Source: Micromonospora sp. C95 (GTDB lineage Bacteria > Actinomycetota > Actinomycetes > Mycobacteriales > Micromonosporaceae). From it: a stretch of 64,000 nt of DNA. The stretch spans positions 1 through 64,000 of the forward strand of contig NZ_JAGPXT010000026.1 in NCBI RefSeq assembly GCF_018070465.1. The letters run 5' to 3'. Of this stretch, positions 33,254 to 42,685 are shown piece after piece. The notes under the pieces were generated by a model. That model was not told the origin of the DNA. It saw nothing but the letters and a program-made list of their open reading frames with translations, and did no database searches. Position 1 is the stretch's first letter; each line of letters opens with the position of its first letter. Position numbers and translations under genes: made by a program.

Positions 33254-33982
33254 ATGGCGCGACCTGACGGGCGGCGACCCGACCAACTTCGACCGGTGAC
33301 CCTGACCCGCGGGTGGAGCACCCATCCCGAGGGCTCGGTGCTCGTGGAATTCGGCGGCACCCGGGTGCTCTGCACCGCGAGCGTCACCGAGGGGGTACCG
33401 CGCTGGCGCCGTGGCTCCGGGCTGGGGTGGGTGACCGCGGAGTACGCGATGCTGCCCCGGGCCACCAACACCCGGTCCGACCGGGAGAGCGTCAAGGGTC
33501 GGGTCGGTGGGCGTACCCACGAGATCTCCCGGCTGGTCGGCCGGAGCCTGCGCGCCGCGATCGACCTCAAGGCGCTCGGTGAGAACTCGATCGTGCTCGA
33601 CTGCGACGTGCTGCAGGCCGACGGTGGCACCCGGACCGCCGCGATCACCGGCGCCTACGTGGCGCTGCACGACGCGGTGAACTGGCTCGCCGCCCGCAAG
33701 GCCCTGAGCGGGCAGCCGGAGAAGGTGATGCACCGGTCGGTGGCGGCGGTGAGCGTCGGTGTGGTCGACGGCGAGCCGCGCCTGGACCTGTGCTACGACG
33801 AGGATGTGGCCGCCGAGGTCGACATGAACGTGGTCTGCACCGGCACCGGCGACTTCGTCGAGGTGCAGGGCACCGGCGAGGCCGGTGTCTTCGCCCGCGA
33901 CCAGCTCGACGCCCTGCTCGACCTGGCCGTGGTCGGCTGCCTGGACCTGGCCGAAGCCCAGCGGAAGGCTCTGCTCCCATGA
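33254..33982 (+). CDS. rph: Ribonuclease PH
   Basis: A 242-residue phosphorolytic 3'-5' exoribonuclease that trims tRNA 3' ends. It has the family opening MARPDGRRPDQLRPVTLTRG, the phosphate-binding region GRTHEISRLVGRSLRAAIDL and the C-terminal domain with YDEDVAAEVDMNVVCTGTGD and VEVQGTGE. Length is normal (~240). Its stop overlaps the ATG of rdgB (ATGA, 33979-33982), a coupling seen widely in actinobacteria. Confidence 0.97.
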   Translation: MARPDGRRPDQLRPVTLTRGWSTHPEGSVLVEFGGTRVLCTASVTEGVPRWRRGSGLGWVTAEYAMLPRATNTRSDRESVKGRVGGRTHEISRLVGRSLRAAIDLKALGENSIVLDCDVLQADGGTRTAAITGAYVALHDAVNWLAARKALSGQPEKVMHRSVAAVSVGVVDGEPRLDLCYDEDVAAEVDMNVVCTGTGDFVEVQGTGEAGVFARDQLDALLDLAVVGCLDLAEAQRKALLP

Positions 33983-34584
33983 ACAAGGTGCTGCTCGCCA
34001 CGCGGAACCAGAAGAAGCTGATCGAGCTGCAGCGCATCCTGGACGGCGCACTGGGCGCGCACCGGGTCGCCCTGATCGGGCTGGACGACGTCGAGGCGTA
34101 CCCGGAGCTGCCGGAGACCGGGCTGACCTTCGGCGAGAACGCGCTGATCAAGGCGCGGGAGGGCTGCCGGCGTACCGGGCTGCCGACGATCGCCGACGAT
34201 TCCGGGCTGGCCGTCGACGCGCTCAACGGGATGCCGGGGGTGTTCAGCGCCCGCTGGGCCGGGCGGCACGGTGACGACCAGGCCAACCTCCAACTGGTGC
34301 TCGACCAGATCGGCGACGTGCCGGACGAGCACCGGGGTGCCTCCTTCGTCTGCACCGTCGCCCTGGTGCTGCCCGGTGGCAAGGAACACCTGGTCGACGG
34401 CCGGCAGGCGGGTCGCCTGCTGCGTGCCCCGCGCGGCGACGGCGGGTTCGGTTACGACCCGATCTTCCTCGGCGACGGCCAGGACCGCACGAACGCCGAG
34501 CTGACCCCGCCGGAGAAGGACGCGATAAGCCATCGTGGCAAGGCGCTGCGCGAGCTGGCCGCCCTGGTCGCCAAGGTGCTCTGA
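33979..34584 (+). CDS. rdgB: Non-canonical purine NTP pyrophosphatase (XTP/dITP)
   Basis: A 201-residue Ham1/RdgB-family enzyme that hydrolyses XTP, ITP and dITP to monophosphates, keeping deaminated purines out of nucleic acids. Motifs: VLLATRNQKKLIELQRIL at the N-terminus, LTFGENALIKAREG, the catalytic Asp pair in TIADDSGLAVDALNGMPGVF, and GFGYDPIF. The ATG overlaps the rph stop by four bases; upstream in-frame codons belong to rph sequence in another frame. It is convergent with hutH. Confidence 0.97.
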   Translation: MNKVLLATRNQKKLIELQRILDGALGAHRVALIGLDDVEAYPELPETGLTFGENALIKAREGCRRTGLPTIADDSGLAVDALNGMPGVFSARWAGRHGDDQANLQLVLDQIGDVPDEHRGASFVCTVALVLPGGKEHLVDGRQAGRLLRAPRGDGGFGYDPIFLGDGQDRTNAELTPPEKDAISHRGKALRELAALVAKVL

Positions 34585-34591
34585 CCCGCGA

Positions 34592-34651
34592 CACGAGTTG
34601 CGGCATGTCGCGGTATCCGGGGCGGTTGAAGGCACGAGTTGCGGCGTCTCG
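34592..34651. repeat. Two copies of a 19-bp motif between rdgB and hutH
   Basis: CACGAGTTGCGGCATGTCG (34592-34610) and CACGAGTTGCGGCGTCTCG (34633-34651) match at 17 of 19 positions, 41 bases apart. The same core appears in the hairpin at 13362-13409. All three copies lie between convergent genes, which suggests a family of small extragenic repeats that can serve as terminators. Confidence 0.6.
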
Positions 34652-34668
34652 GGCGCCATCACCCGGCC

Positions 34669-36204
34669 TCAGCCGAGGGGGCCGATCTCCTGCTCGATGG
34701 CGGTACGGAGGTCGGGGGCGGCCAGCACCGCGCGGGCGGCTTCCATCACCGGGGCCAGGAACACGTCCGGGCCGGGTTCGCCGGCCGCCGGCCCGAGCGC
34801 GGCGATCGCCGCCCGCCCGGCCGGCGACGGGGCCAACGGTGCCCGCAACTGCAACCCGCGTACGGCGGCGAGCAGTTCCACCGCGAGCAGGCTGGTCAGG
34901 TTGTCCAGCACGGTGCGCAGCTTCTTTGTCGCCGCCCAGCCCATCGAGACGTGGTCCTCCTGCATGCCGCTTGTCGGCAGCGAGTCCACCGAGGCCGGCG
35001 CGGCCAGCCGGCGGTTCTCGGCGACGATCCCGGCGGCCGTGTACTGGGCGATCATCAGCCCGGAGTTGACCCCGGCGTCGGGGGAGAGGAACGCCGGCAG
35101 GTCCCGGGACCGGGTCACGTCGAGCAGCCGGTCCACCCGACGCTCGGCGATCGCGCCCACCTCGGCGGCGGCGATGGCCAGGAAGTCCGCCGCGAAGCCG
35201 AGGGGTGCGCCGTGGAAGTTCCCGGTCGACTCGACCCGGCCGTCGGGCAGCACCACCGGGTTGTCCACCACCGAGACCAGTTCCCGGGCGGCGGTGGTCC
35301 GGACGAATTCCAGGGTGTCCCGGGCCGCGCCGGCCACCTGCGGCGCGCAGCGCATCGAGTAGGCGTCCTGTACCGCGTGCGCCAGGTCGTCGCGGTGCGA
35401 GTCCATCACCGCCGAGTCCTGCAACAGCCGGTGGATGTTGGCGGCCGAGACGCCCTGGCCAGGATGCGGGCGGATGGCGTGCAGCTCCGCCAGGAACGGC
35501 CGTTCCGAGCCGAGCATCGCCTCGATGGCGAGGGCGGCGGTCACGTCGGCCATGGTGAACAGGTGGGCGGCGTCGGCGATGGCGAGCAGCAGCATGCCGA
35601 GCATGCCGTCGGTGCCGTTGATCAGCGCCAGCCCCTCCTTGGCGGCCAGCTCGACCGGGGCGAGGCCGGCCCGGCGCAGCGCGTCGGCGGCCGGCACCCG
35701 TCCGCCGTCCGGGCCGAGCACCCAGCCCTCGCCGAGCAGCACCAGCGCGCAGTGCGCCAGCGGGGCCAGGTCACCTGAGGCACCAAGCGAACCGTGTTCC
35801 GGCACCCACGGGGTGACCTCGTGGTTGAGCAGGTCCACCAGGGCCTCGGCGACCAGCGGCCGTACCCCGGAGTGGCCGAGCGCCAGCGAGCGGACCCGCA
35901 GCAGCATCATCGCCCGCACCACCTCCCGGGGCATCGGCGCGCCGACCCCGGCGGCGTGCGACCGGATCAGCGCGTGCTGCAACTCGGCGCGGCGCTCGGG
36001 CGCGACGAAGGTGTTGGCCAGGGCCCCGAAACCCGTCGACACGCCGTACACGGGACGGCCGGCGGCCTCGATGCCATCCACGATGGACCTGCTGGTGGCC
36101 ATCGCGTCGACGGTGGCCGGGTCGAGGACCACCTTCGCACCGCCGCGCGCCACGGCGAGCACGTCGGCGGGGGAGACTCCGGTGGGCTGGATGGTGACGG
36201 TCAT
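34669..36204 (-). CDS. hutH: Histidine ammonia-lyase
   Basis: A 511-residue enzyme, the first step of histidine breakdown: L-histidine to urocanate plus ammonia. The MIO cofactor precursor Ala142-Ser143-Gly144 is in HGSLGASGDLAPLAH. Other family blocks are VYGVSTGFGALANTF at the N-terminus, and QDAYSMRCAPQVAGAARDTL and NPVVLPDGRVESTGNFHG in the middle. Length is normal (~510). It is the last gene of the minus-strand hut operon; its start overlaps the hutI stop by four bases (36201-36204). Confidence 0.97.
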   Translation of the reverse strand: MTVTIQPTGVSPADVLAVARGGAKVVLDPATVDAMATSRSIVDGIEAAGRPVYGVSTGFGALANTFVAPERRAELQHALIRSHAAGVGAPMPREVVRAMMLLRVRSLALGHSGVRPLVAEALVDLLNHEVTPWVPEHGSLGASGDLAPLAHCALVLLGEGWVLGPDGGRVPAADALRRAGLAPVELAAKEGLALINGTDGMLGMLLLAIADAAHLFTMADVTAALAIEAMLGSERPFLAELHAIRPHPGQGVSAANIHRLLQDSAVMDSHRDDLAHAVQDAYSMRCAPQVAGAARDTLEFVRTTAARELVSVVDNPVVLPDGRVESTGNFHGAPLGFAADFLAIAAAEVGAIAERRVDRLLDVTRSRDLPAFLSPDAGVNSGLMIAQYTAAGIVAENRRLAAPASVDSLPTSGMQEDHVSMGWAATKKLRTVLDNLTSLLAVELLAAVRGLQLRAPLAPSPAGRAAIAALGPAAGEPGPDVFLAPVMEAARAVLAAPDLRTAIEQEIGPLG

Positions 36205-37391
36205 CGCGGTACTCCGTTGTGCAGGACCTGGCGGACTAGAGGCACCCCGGGCCGGTAGGCCAGGTGCAGGTGGGACGGTGCGTCGAGGATGATCAGGTCG
36301 GCCCGGGCGCCGGGCCGCAGCACCCCGACGTCGTCACGGCGCAGCGCCCGCGCGCCGCCGGCGGTCGCGGCCCAGACCGCCTCCGCCGGGGTCATCCGCA
36401 TCTCGCGGACGGCCAGGGCGATGCAGAACGGCATCGACGAGGTGTACGACGAGCCGGGGTTGCAGTCGGTGGCCAGCGCCACGGTCACCCCGGCGTCGAG
36501 CAACCGACGGGCGTCCGGGTACGGCGACCGGGTGGAGAACTCGGCACCGGGCAGCAGGGTGGCCACGGTGGCGGTCTGCCCGTCGTCCGACGCGGTCGAG
36601 GCCAGCGCGTCGACGTCGGCGTCGGTCAGGTGGGTGCAGTGGTCCACACTTGCCGCTCCCAGCTCCACCCCGAGTCGCACGCCCGGTCCGGGGCCGAGCT
36701 GGTTGGCGTGCACCCGCACGTCCAGGCCGACCGCCTGCCCGCAGGTCAGGATCGCCCGGGCGTGGTCGGCGTCGAAGGCGCCCCGCTCGCAGAAGACGTC
36801 GATCCAGCGGGCGTACGGCCGGGCGGCAGCCAGCATCGGCCCGCAGACCAGCCCCACGTACTCGTCGGGGCGGTCGGCGTACTCGGCCGGTACCACGTGC
36901 GCGCCGAGGAAGGTGGTTTCCCCGGTGACCTCGGCGGCGATCCGCAGCGAGCGGGCCTCGTCGGCGACGGTGAGGCCGTACCCACTCTTGATCTCGATGG
37001 TGGTGGTGCCCTGGCGCAGCGCCTCCGCGCGCAGCCGGCGCACGGTGGCCCGCAGCTCGCCGTCGGAGGCGGCCCGGGTGGCGCCGACCGTGGTACGGAT
37101 ACCGCCGCCGGTGTACGGCTCGCCAGCCATCCGGGCGGCGAACTCGGCGGCCCGGTCCCCGGCGAAGACGAGGTGGGCGTGGCTGTCCACGAAGCCGGGC
37201 AGCACCGCCGCGCCGGCCGCGTCGATCCGTCCGTCCGCCGCCGGTGCGTCGGCCGCCGGGCCGACCCAGGCCACCTCGCCCTCCTCGACGAGCAGCGCGG
37301 CGCGTCGCCGGATCCCCAGCGGGCCGCCCTCGCCCGAGCCGGCCACATTCGTCACCAGCTCACCGATGTTGTCCACAAGCAGGCTGCTCAT
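36201..37391 (-). CDS. hutI: Imidazolonepropionase
   Basis: A 396-residue metal-dependent amidohydrolase that opens 4-imidazolone-5-propionate to N-formimino-L-glutamate, step 3 of histidine degradation. The metal-binding HxH is in LPGFVDSHAHLVFAGDRAAE, followed by YTGGGIRTTVGATRAAS, a metal His in VHANQLG, and the final Asp in LATDCNPGSSYTSSMPF. Its termini overlap hutF upstream (37388-37391) and hutH downstream by four bases each, so all three are coupled. Confidence 0.96.
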   Translation of the reverse strand: MSSLLVDNIGELVTNVAGSGEGGPLGIRRRAALLVEEGEVAWVGPAADAPAADGRIDAAGAAVLPGFVDSHAHLVFAGDRAAEFAARMAGEPYTGGGIRTTVGATRAASDGELRATVRRLRAEALRQGTTTIEIKSGYGLTVADEARSLRIAAEVTGETTFLGAHVVPAEYADRPDEYVGLVCGPMLAAARPYARWIDVFCERGAFDADHARAILTCGQAVGLDVRVHANQLGPGPGVRLGVELGAASVDHCTHLTDADVDALASTASDDGQTATVATLLPGAEFSTRSPYPDARRLLDAGVTVALATDCNPGSSYTSSMPFCIALAVREMRMTPAEAVWAATAGGARALRRDDVGVLRPGARADLIILDAPSHLHLAYRPGVPLVRQVLHNGVPR

Positions 37392-38749
37392 GGGGCGGTC
37401 ACCTCCGCGATCGCCGTGGCCAGTTCCTGCGGTACGTCCACCCGTACGTGCCGACCGTCGCGGACCAGCACCTGACCGTCCACCACCACCTGCGCGACGT
37501 CGGCGGTGCTCGCCGCGAACCAGACGCCCGCCGGAGTCACCCCGGCCGTGCGTACGCTGTCCAGCCGCACGGTGACCAGGTCGGCGCGGTCGCCGACGGC
37601 GATCCGGCCGGCGTCGGTCCAGCCCAGCGCGGCGTGTCCGGCGCTGCTCGCGGCGGTCGACAGCTCCGCCGCGGTGAAGTGGCCCCGCTTGCGGGTGCGC
37701 AGCCGCTCGTCCAGTTCGACGGCGCGCGCCTCCTCGAACAGGTCGATCACCGCGTGGCTGTCACTGCCGAGGCTGAGCGGAATGCCGGCGTCGGCCATCC
37801 GGCGGGCCGGACCGATACCGTCGGCGAGATCCCGCTCGGTGGTGGGGCAGAGGCAGACCCCGGTCCGGCTCTCGCCGAGCAGGCCCACGTCGGCGCTTGT
37901 CGGGTGGGTGGCGTGTACCGCCGTGGTGGCCCGGCCGAGTACCCCGTGTTCGGCGAGCAGCCGGGTCGGGGTGCAGCCGTGCACCGCCCGGCAGGCGTCG
38001 TTCTCGGCGGGCTGCTCGGACAGGTGCACGTGCAGCGGCGCGCCGCGGCGGTGCGCCCAGCCGGCGACGGTGGCGAGCTGCTCGGCCGGCACCGCGCGTA
38101 CCGAATGGATCGCGGCGCCGAGCCGCGCGTGCCCGCCGTCCGGAGTGAACGCGTCGAGCCGTTCCGCCCAGCGCAGCGCGTCGCCGTCGCCGAACCGCTG
38201 CTGCGGCCCGACCAGCGGCCGGCCGTCCACCGAGGCGGTCAGGTAGCAGGTGTCCAGCAGGGTCAGCCGGATGCCCGCCTGCGCCGCCGCCTCGACCAGC
38301 GCCGCACCCATCGCGTTCGGGTCGGCGTACCGGCTGCCGCCGGGCCCGTGATGCAGGTAGTGGAACTCGCCCACGCAGGTGATGCCGGCCAGCGCCATCT
38401 CGGCGTAGACCGCCCGGGCCAGCGCCAGGTACGAGTCAGGGTCGAGGCGGCCGGCGACCGCGTACATCCGGTCGCGCCAGCTCCAGAAGTCGCCGCGCCC
38501 GGCGTGGGTACGCCCGCGCAGCGCCCGGTGGAACGCGTGGGAGTGCGCGTTGGCCAGCCCCGGCAGGGTCAGCCCCGGCAGTCGCACCGCGTCGGCCAGC
38601 ACCTCGACACCGGCGTCGGGCCGACCGTCCGGCGCGAGCGCGGTGACGCCGGTGATCCGGTCGTGCACGGTCTCGATCAGCACGTCCGGGGTCGGCTCGG
38701 CCTCCCCGGGAAGCCAGGCGTACTCCGCGAGCCACCGGGTGGCACTCAT
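37388..38749 (-). CDS. hutF: Formimidoylglutamate deiminase
   Basis: A 453-residue amidohydrolase-superfamily enzyme that removes ammonia from N-formimino-L-glutamate to give N-formyl-L-glutamate. The metal motif is LPGLANAHSHAFHRALRGRT; the active-site region has YLHHGPGGSRYADPNAMG, a His in PLHVHLSEQPAEN, and the C-terminal Asp in LSLGSDSHAVIDLFEEA. Its presence means this organism uses the five-step deiminase route and needs a formylglutamate deformylase afterwards. It overlaps the M20 gene (38746-38749) and hutI (37388-37391) by four bases each. Confidence 0.95.
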   Translation of the reverse strand: MSATRWLAEYAWLPGEAEPTPDVLIETVHDRITGVTALAPDGRPDAGVEVLADAVRLPGLTLPGLANAHSHAFHRALRGRTHAGRGDFWSWRDRMYAVAGRLDPDSYLALARAVYAEMALAGITCVGEFHYLHHGPGGSRYADPNAMGAALVEAAAQAGIRLTLLDTCYLTASVDGRPLVGPQQRFGDGDALRWAERLDAFTPDGGHARLGAAIHSVRAVPAEQLATVAGWAHRRGAPLHVHLSEQPAENDACRAVHGCTPTRLLAEHGVLGRATTAVHATHPTSADVGLLGESRTGVCLCPTTERDLADGIGPARRMADAGIPLSLGSDSHAVIDLFEEARAVELDERLRTRKRGHFTAAELSTAASSAGHAALGWTDAGRIAVGDRADLVTVRLDSVRTAGVTPAGVWFAASTADVAQVVVDGQVLVRDGRHVRVDVPQELATAIAEVTAP

Positions 38750-39963
38750 CGCAGCAACTCCGCCAGCACCCTGGCCAGGGCGGTCACCCCGGTGGCGCAG
38801 TCGGCGTCGGTGGCGGACTCGGCGGGCGAGTGCGACACCCCGGTCGGGTTGCGGACGAACAGCATCGCGGTGGGCACGTGGGCGGCGAGTACCCCGGCGT
38901 CGTGCCCCGCCCCGGTGGGCAGCACCGGCGCGCCCAGCAGCCCGGCCAACCGGTCGGCCAGCCCGCCGTCGAAGGCCACCAGCGGGGTCGCCGACTCCTC
39001 GGTGAGCGCGACCTCGGTGCCGTCCCGGCGGGCCCGCTCGACGGCCTTGCCGTGCACGGCGTCCACCATCCCGCTCAGCGTCTCCGGCTCCGCCGCGCGG
39101 GCGTCCAGCCAGCCGGTCACCCGCGACGGGATCGCGTTCGTGGCGTTCGGCTCCACCGCCACCCGACCGACGGTGGCGTGGGCGCCGCGCAGCCGCGCCT
39201 CCTTGTTGGCGGCGAGCACCGTGAACGCGTACGTGAGCATGGGGTCGCGGCGGTCGGCCATCCGCGTCGTACCGGCGTGGTTGCCCTCGCCGGTGAAGTC
39301 GAAGCGCCAGCGGCCGTGCGGCCAGATGGCGCTCGCGACGGCCACCGGCGCGTCCTGGTCGACAAGCGCGCGGCCCTGCTCGACGTGCAACTCCACGAAG
39401 GCCGCGAAGCGGCCGAGCAGCTCCGGTCGGGCCCCCGCCGGCCGGTCACCCAGCGCCTCGGCGAAGCTCACCCCGCCGGCGTCGCGCAACCCGGCCGCCC
39501 GCTCGACGTCCAGCGCGCCGGTGAGCAGCCGGGACCCCAGGCACGGTACGCCGAACCGGGCGCCCTCCTCCTCCACGAAGGCCGCCACCGCCAGCGGCCG
39601 GACGGGCGTGACGCCCTCGGCGCGCAGTTCGTCGACCGCGAGGAAGGCGCTCACGATGCCCAGCGGACCGTCGTACGCCCCGCCGTGCGGCACCGAGTCG
39701 AAGTGGCTGCCGGCCAGGATCGCGTCACCGGCGTCCGGGTCACCCCACCAGGCGAACAGGTTGCCGTTGCCGTCGTCGGTCACCGGCATGGCCCGTTCGG
39801 CGGCCTGCGCCCGGAACCACTGCCGCAGCCGCAGCTCCGGCTCGGTGAGCGCGTACCGCAGGTAGCCGCCGCTGCGCTCGTCCCGCCCGATCGGGGCGAT
39901 CTCGTCCCAGAGCTGCCGGAACCTGTCGAGCCGGTGCTCGTCCGCTGTCGAATTCGTCAACAA
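38746..39963 (-). CDS. M20-family amidohydrolase (allantoate amidohydrolase-like) in the hut operon
   Basis: A 405-residue M20 peptidase-family hydrolase related to allantoate amidohydrolase and N-carbamoyl-L-amino-acid hydrolase. Metal ligands are in AGSHFDSVPHGGAYDGPLGI and the catalytic/metal Glu pair in VAAFVEEEGARFGVPCLGS; the dimerisation domain holds NHAGTTRMADRRDP. The likely start is a TTG at 39963, with GAGGG six bases upstream, directly after the hutU stop. In this operon every hut step is present except HutG, so this enzyme probably removes the formyl group from N-formyl-L-glutamate (inference from context; Streptomyces hut clusters also contain such a gene as I recall). True allantoate activity is the alternative. 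Confidence 0.85.
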   Translation of the reverse strand: MLTNSTADEHRLDRFRQLWDEIAPIGRDERSGGYLRYALTEPELRLRQWFRAQAAERAMPVTDDGNGNLFAWWGDPDAGDAILAGSHFDSVPHGGAYDGPLGIVSAFLAVDELRAEGVTPVRPLAVAAFVEEEGARFGVPCLGSRLLTGALDVERAAGLRDAGGVSFAEALGDRPAGARPELLGRFAAFVELHVEQGRALVDQDAPVAVASAIWPHGRWRFDFTGEGNHAGTTRMADRRDPMLTYAFTVLAANKEARLRGAHATVGRVAVEPNATNAIPSRVTGWLDARAAEPETLSGMVDAVHGKAVERARRDGTEVALTEESATPLVAFDGGLADRLAGLLGAPVLPTGAGHDAGVLAAHVPTAMLFVRNPTGVSHSPAESATDADCATGVTALARVLAELLR

Positions 39964-39973
39964 AGAGTTTCCC

Positions 39974-41650
<1,677 letters not shown>

Positions 41651-41663
41651 CGTGGTTCTCCTC

Positions 41664-42494
41664 CTAACCGAGGAACAACTGTCGACGGGCCACCGAGGCT
41701 TCGAACGCCTCCAGCCGCCGCTGGGTCTCGGCCGGGGCGGCGTCGCAGATCGCCTGGAGCAGCACCATGGCCAGGGTCATCGGAGCGGTGTGCAGGTCGA
41801 ACACGAGTTGCGCGCCGACCGCGGCGGAGAGCACCACGTCGGCGTGCTCGGTCGCCGGGCTCACCGGTGAGTCGGTGATCGCCACCACCGTCAGCCCCGC
41901 CGCGCGGGCCTCGCGCAGCGCGTCCAGGGTCTCCCGGGGGTAACGCGGCAGCACGAACGCCAGCATCGCCCGCGCCCCCGCCTCGGCGGCCTGTTCGAGA
42001 CGGTCGGTGAGCAGACTGCCGCCGTCATCGAGCACCCGCACGTCGGGATGCACCTTGGCGGCGAAGTACGCGAAGTACGCGGCAAGTGGCGCGGCGGAGC
42101 GCAGACCGAGCACCGGCAGCGGTCGGCTGGCCGCCAGCAGGCGCCCGGTCTCGGCGATCCGCTCCCGGTCGGCCAACTGCCCGGCCAGCCGGTCCAGGTT
42201 GCCGATCTCGGCGCGTACCGCCTGCTGGAGTTCGTTGCCGGCGGTGGCCGGGCCGGGCGCGGCGGCGGTCAGCTCGCGCAGCCGGCGACGCAGTGCCGGG
42301 TAGCCGTCGTGGCCCAGCGCCACCGCGAACCGGGTGACCGACGGCTGGCTGACCCCGGCCAGCTCGGCGACCTCGGCGGCGGAGAGGTAGCCGATCGCGG
42401 GGGCGTGCTGCACCAGGCAGTGCGCGATGCGCCGCTGCGTCGGGGTGAGCCGGACCCCGTCGAACAGTCCGACGACCCGCTCCGCCGACACCAC
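41664..42494 (-). CDS. RpiR/MurR-type transcriptional regulator of the hut operon
   Basis: A 276-residue regulator with an N-terminal RpiR-type helix-turn-helix (RRIAHCLVQHAPAIGYLSAA, GVSQPSVTRFAVALG) and a C-terminal SIS domain (residues ~125-250) that normally binds a phosphosugar or related effector. I chose the GTG at 42494 because AGGGAG lies five to six bases upstream and the predicted transcription start (near 42511) would leave no leader for the GTG at 42512. It is the first gene of the hut operon. Hut operons are often regulated by HutC or CodY-like proteins, so an RpiR regulator here is less usual; it may sense urocanate or another intermediate (inference). Confidence 0.9.
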   Translation of the reverse strand: MVSAERVVGLFDGVRLTPTQRRIAHCLVQHAPAIGYLSAAEVAELAGVSQPSVTRFAVALGHDGYPALRRRLRELTAAAPGPATAGNELQQAVRAEIGNLDRLAGQLADRERIAETGRLLAASRPLPVLGLRSAAPLAAYFAYFAAKVHPDVRVLDDGGSLLTDRLEQAAEAGARAMLAFVLPRYPRETLDALREARAAGLTVVAITDSPVSPATEHADVVLSAAVGAQLVFDLHTAPMTLAMVLLQAICDAAPAETQRRLEAFEASVARRQLFLG

Positions 42495-42518
42495 CGCAAC
42501 TCCCTCATTCACTCCGTG

Positions 42519-42548
42519 ACTCTATGCATAAAAACTTTCATTCGGCAA
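42519..42548 (-). promoter_or_regulatory. Candidate promoter/operator of the hut operon
   Basis: On the minus strand TTGCCG (42543-42548) and TAGAGT (42519-42524) are 18 bases apart. The spacer is strikingly A/T-rich (AATGAAAGTTTTTATGC) for this genome. CGAATGA occurs twice on the minus strand, 17 bases apart, one copy overlapping the -35 region; these are possible binding sites for the RpiR regulator encoded just downstream. Confidence 0.5.
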
Positions 42549-42685
42549 GCTGATCATTCGTTTCTACTGTGGACAGGCGCTGGTCTGCGGTTTCGGGCCG
42601 GTGCCCGGAGGCGGGGTGACCGGCGGGCAGATGAGGGTGCGGCAGGTGGATAGGATCCGCACGGCGGTCGAGTAGAGGAGTTGCC

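Noticed and set aside
37244..39865. 873-residue open frame on the plus strand across the hut operon
   Set aside because: Shadow of hutI, hutF and the M20 gene, which have intact motifs and overlaps on the other strand. Its composition is Arg/Ala/Ser-rich without domains.
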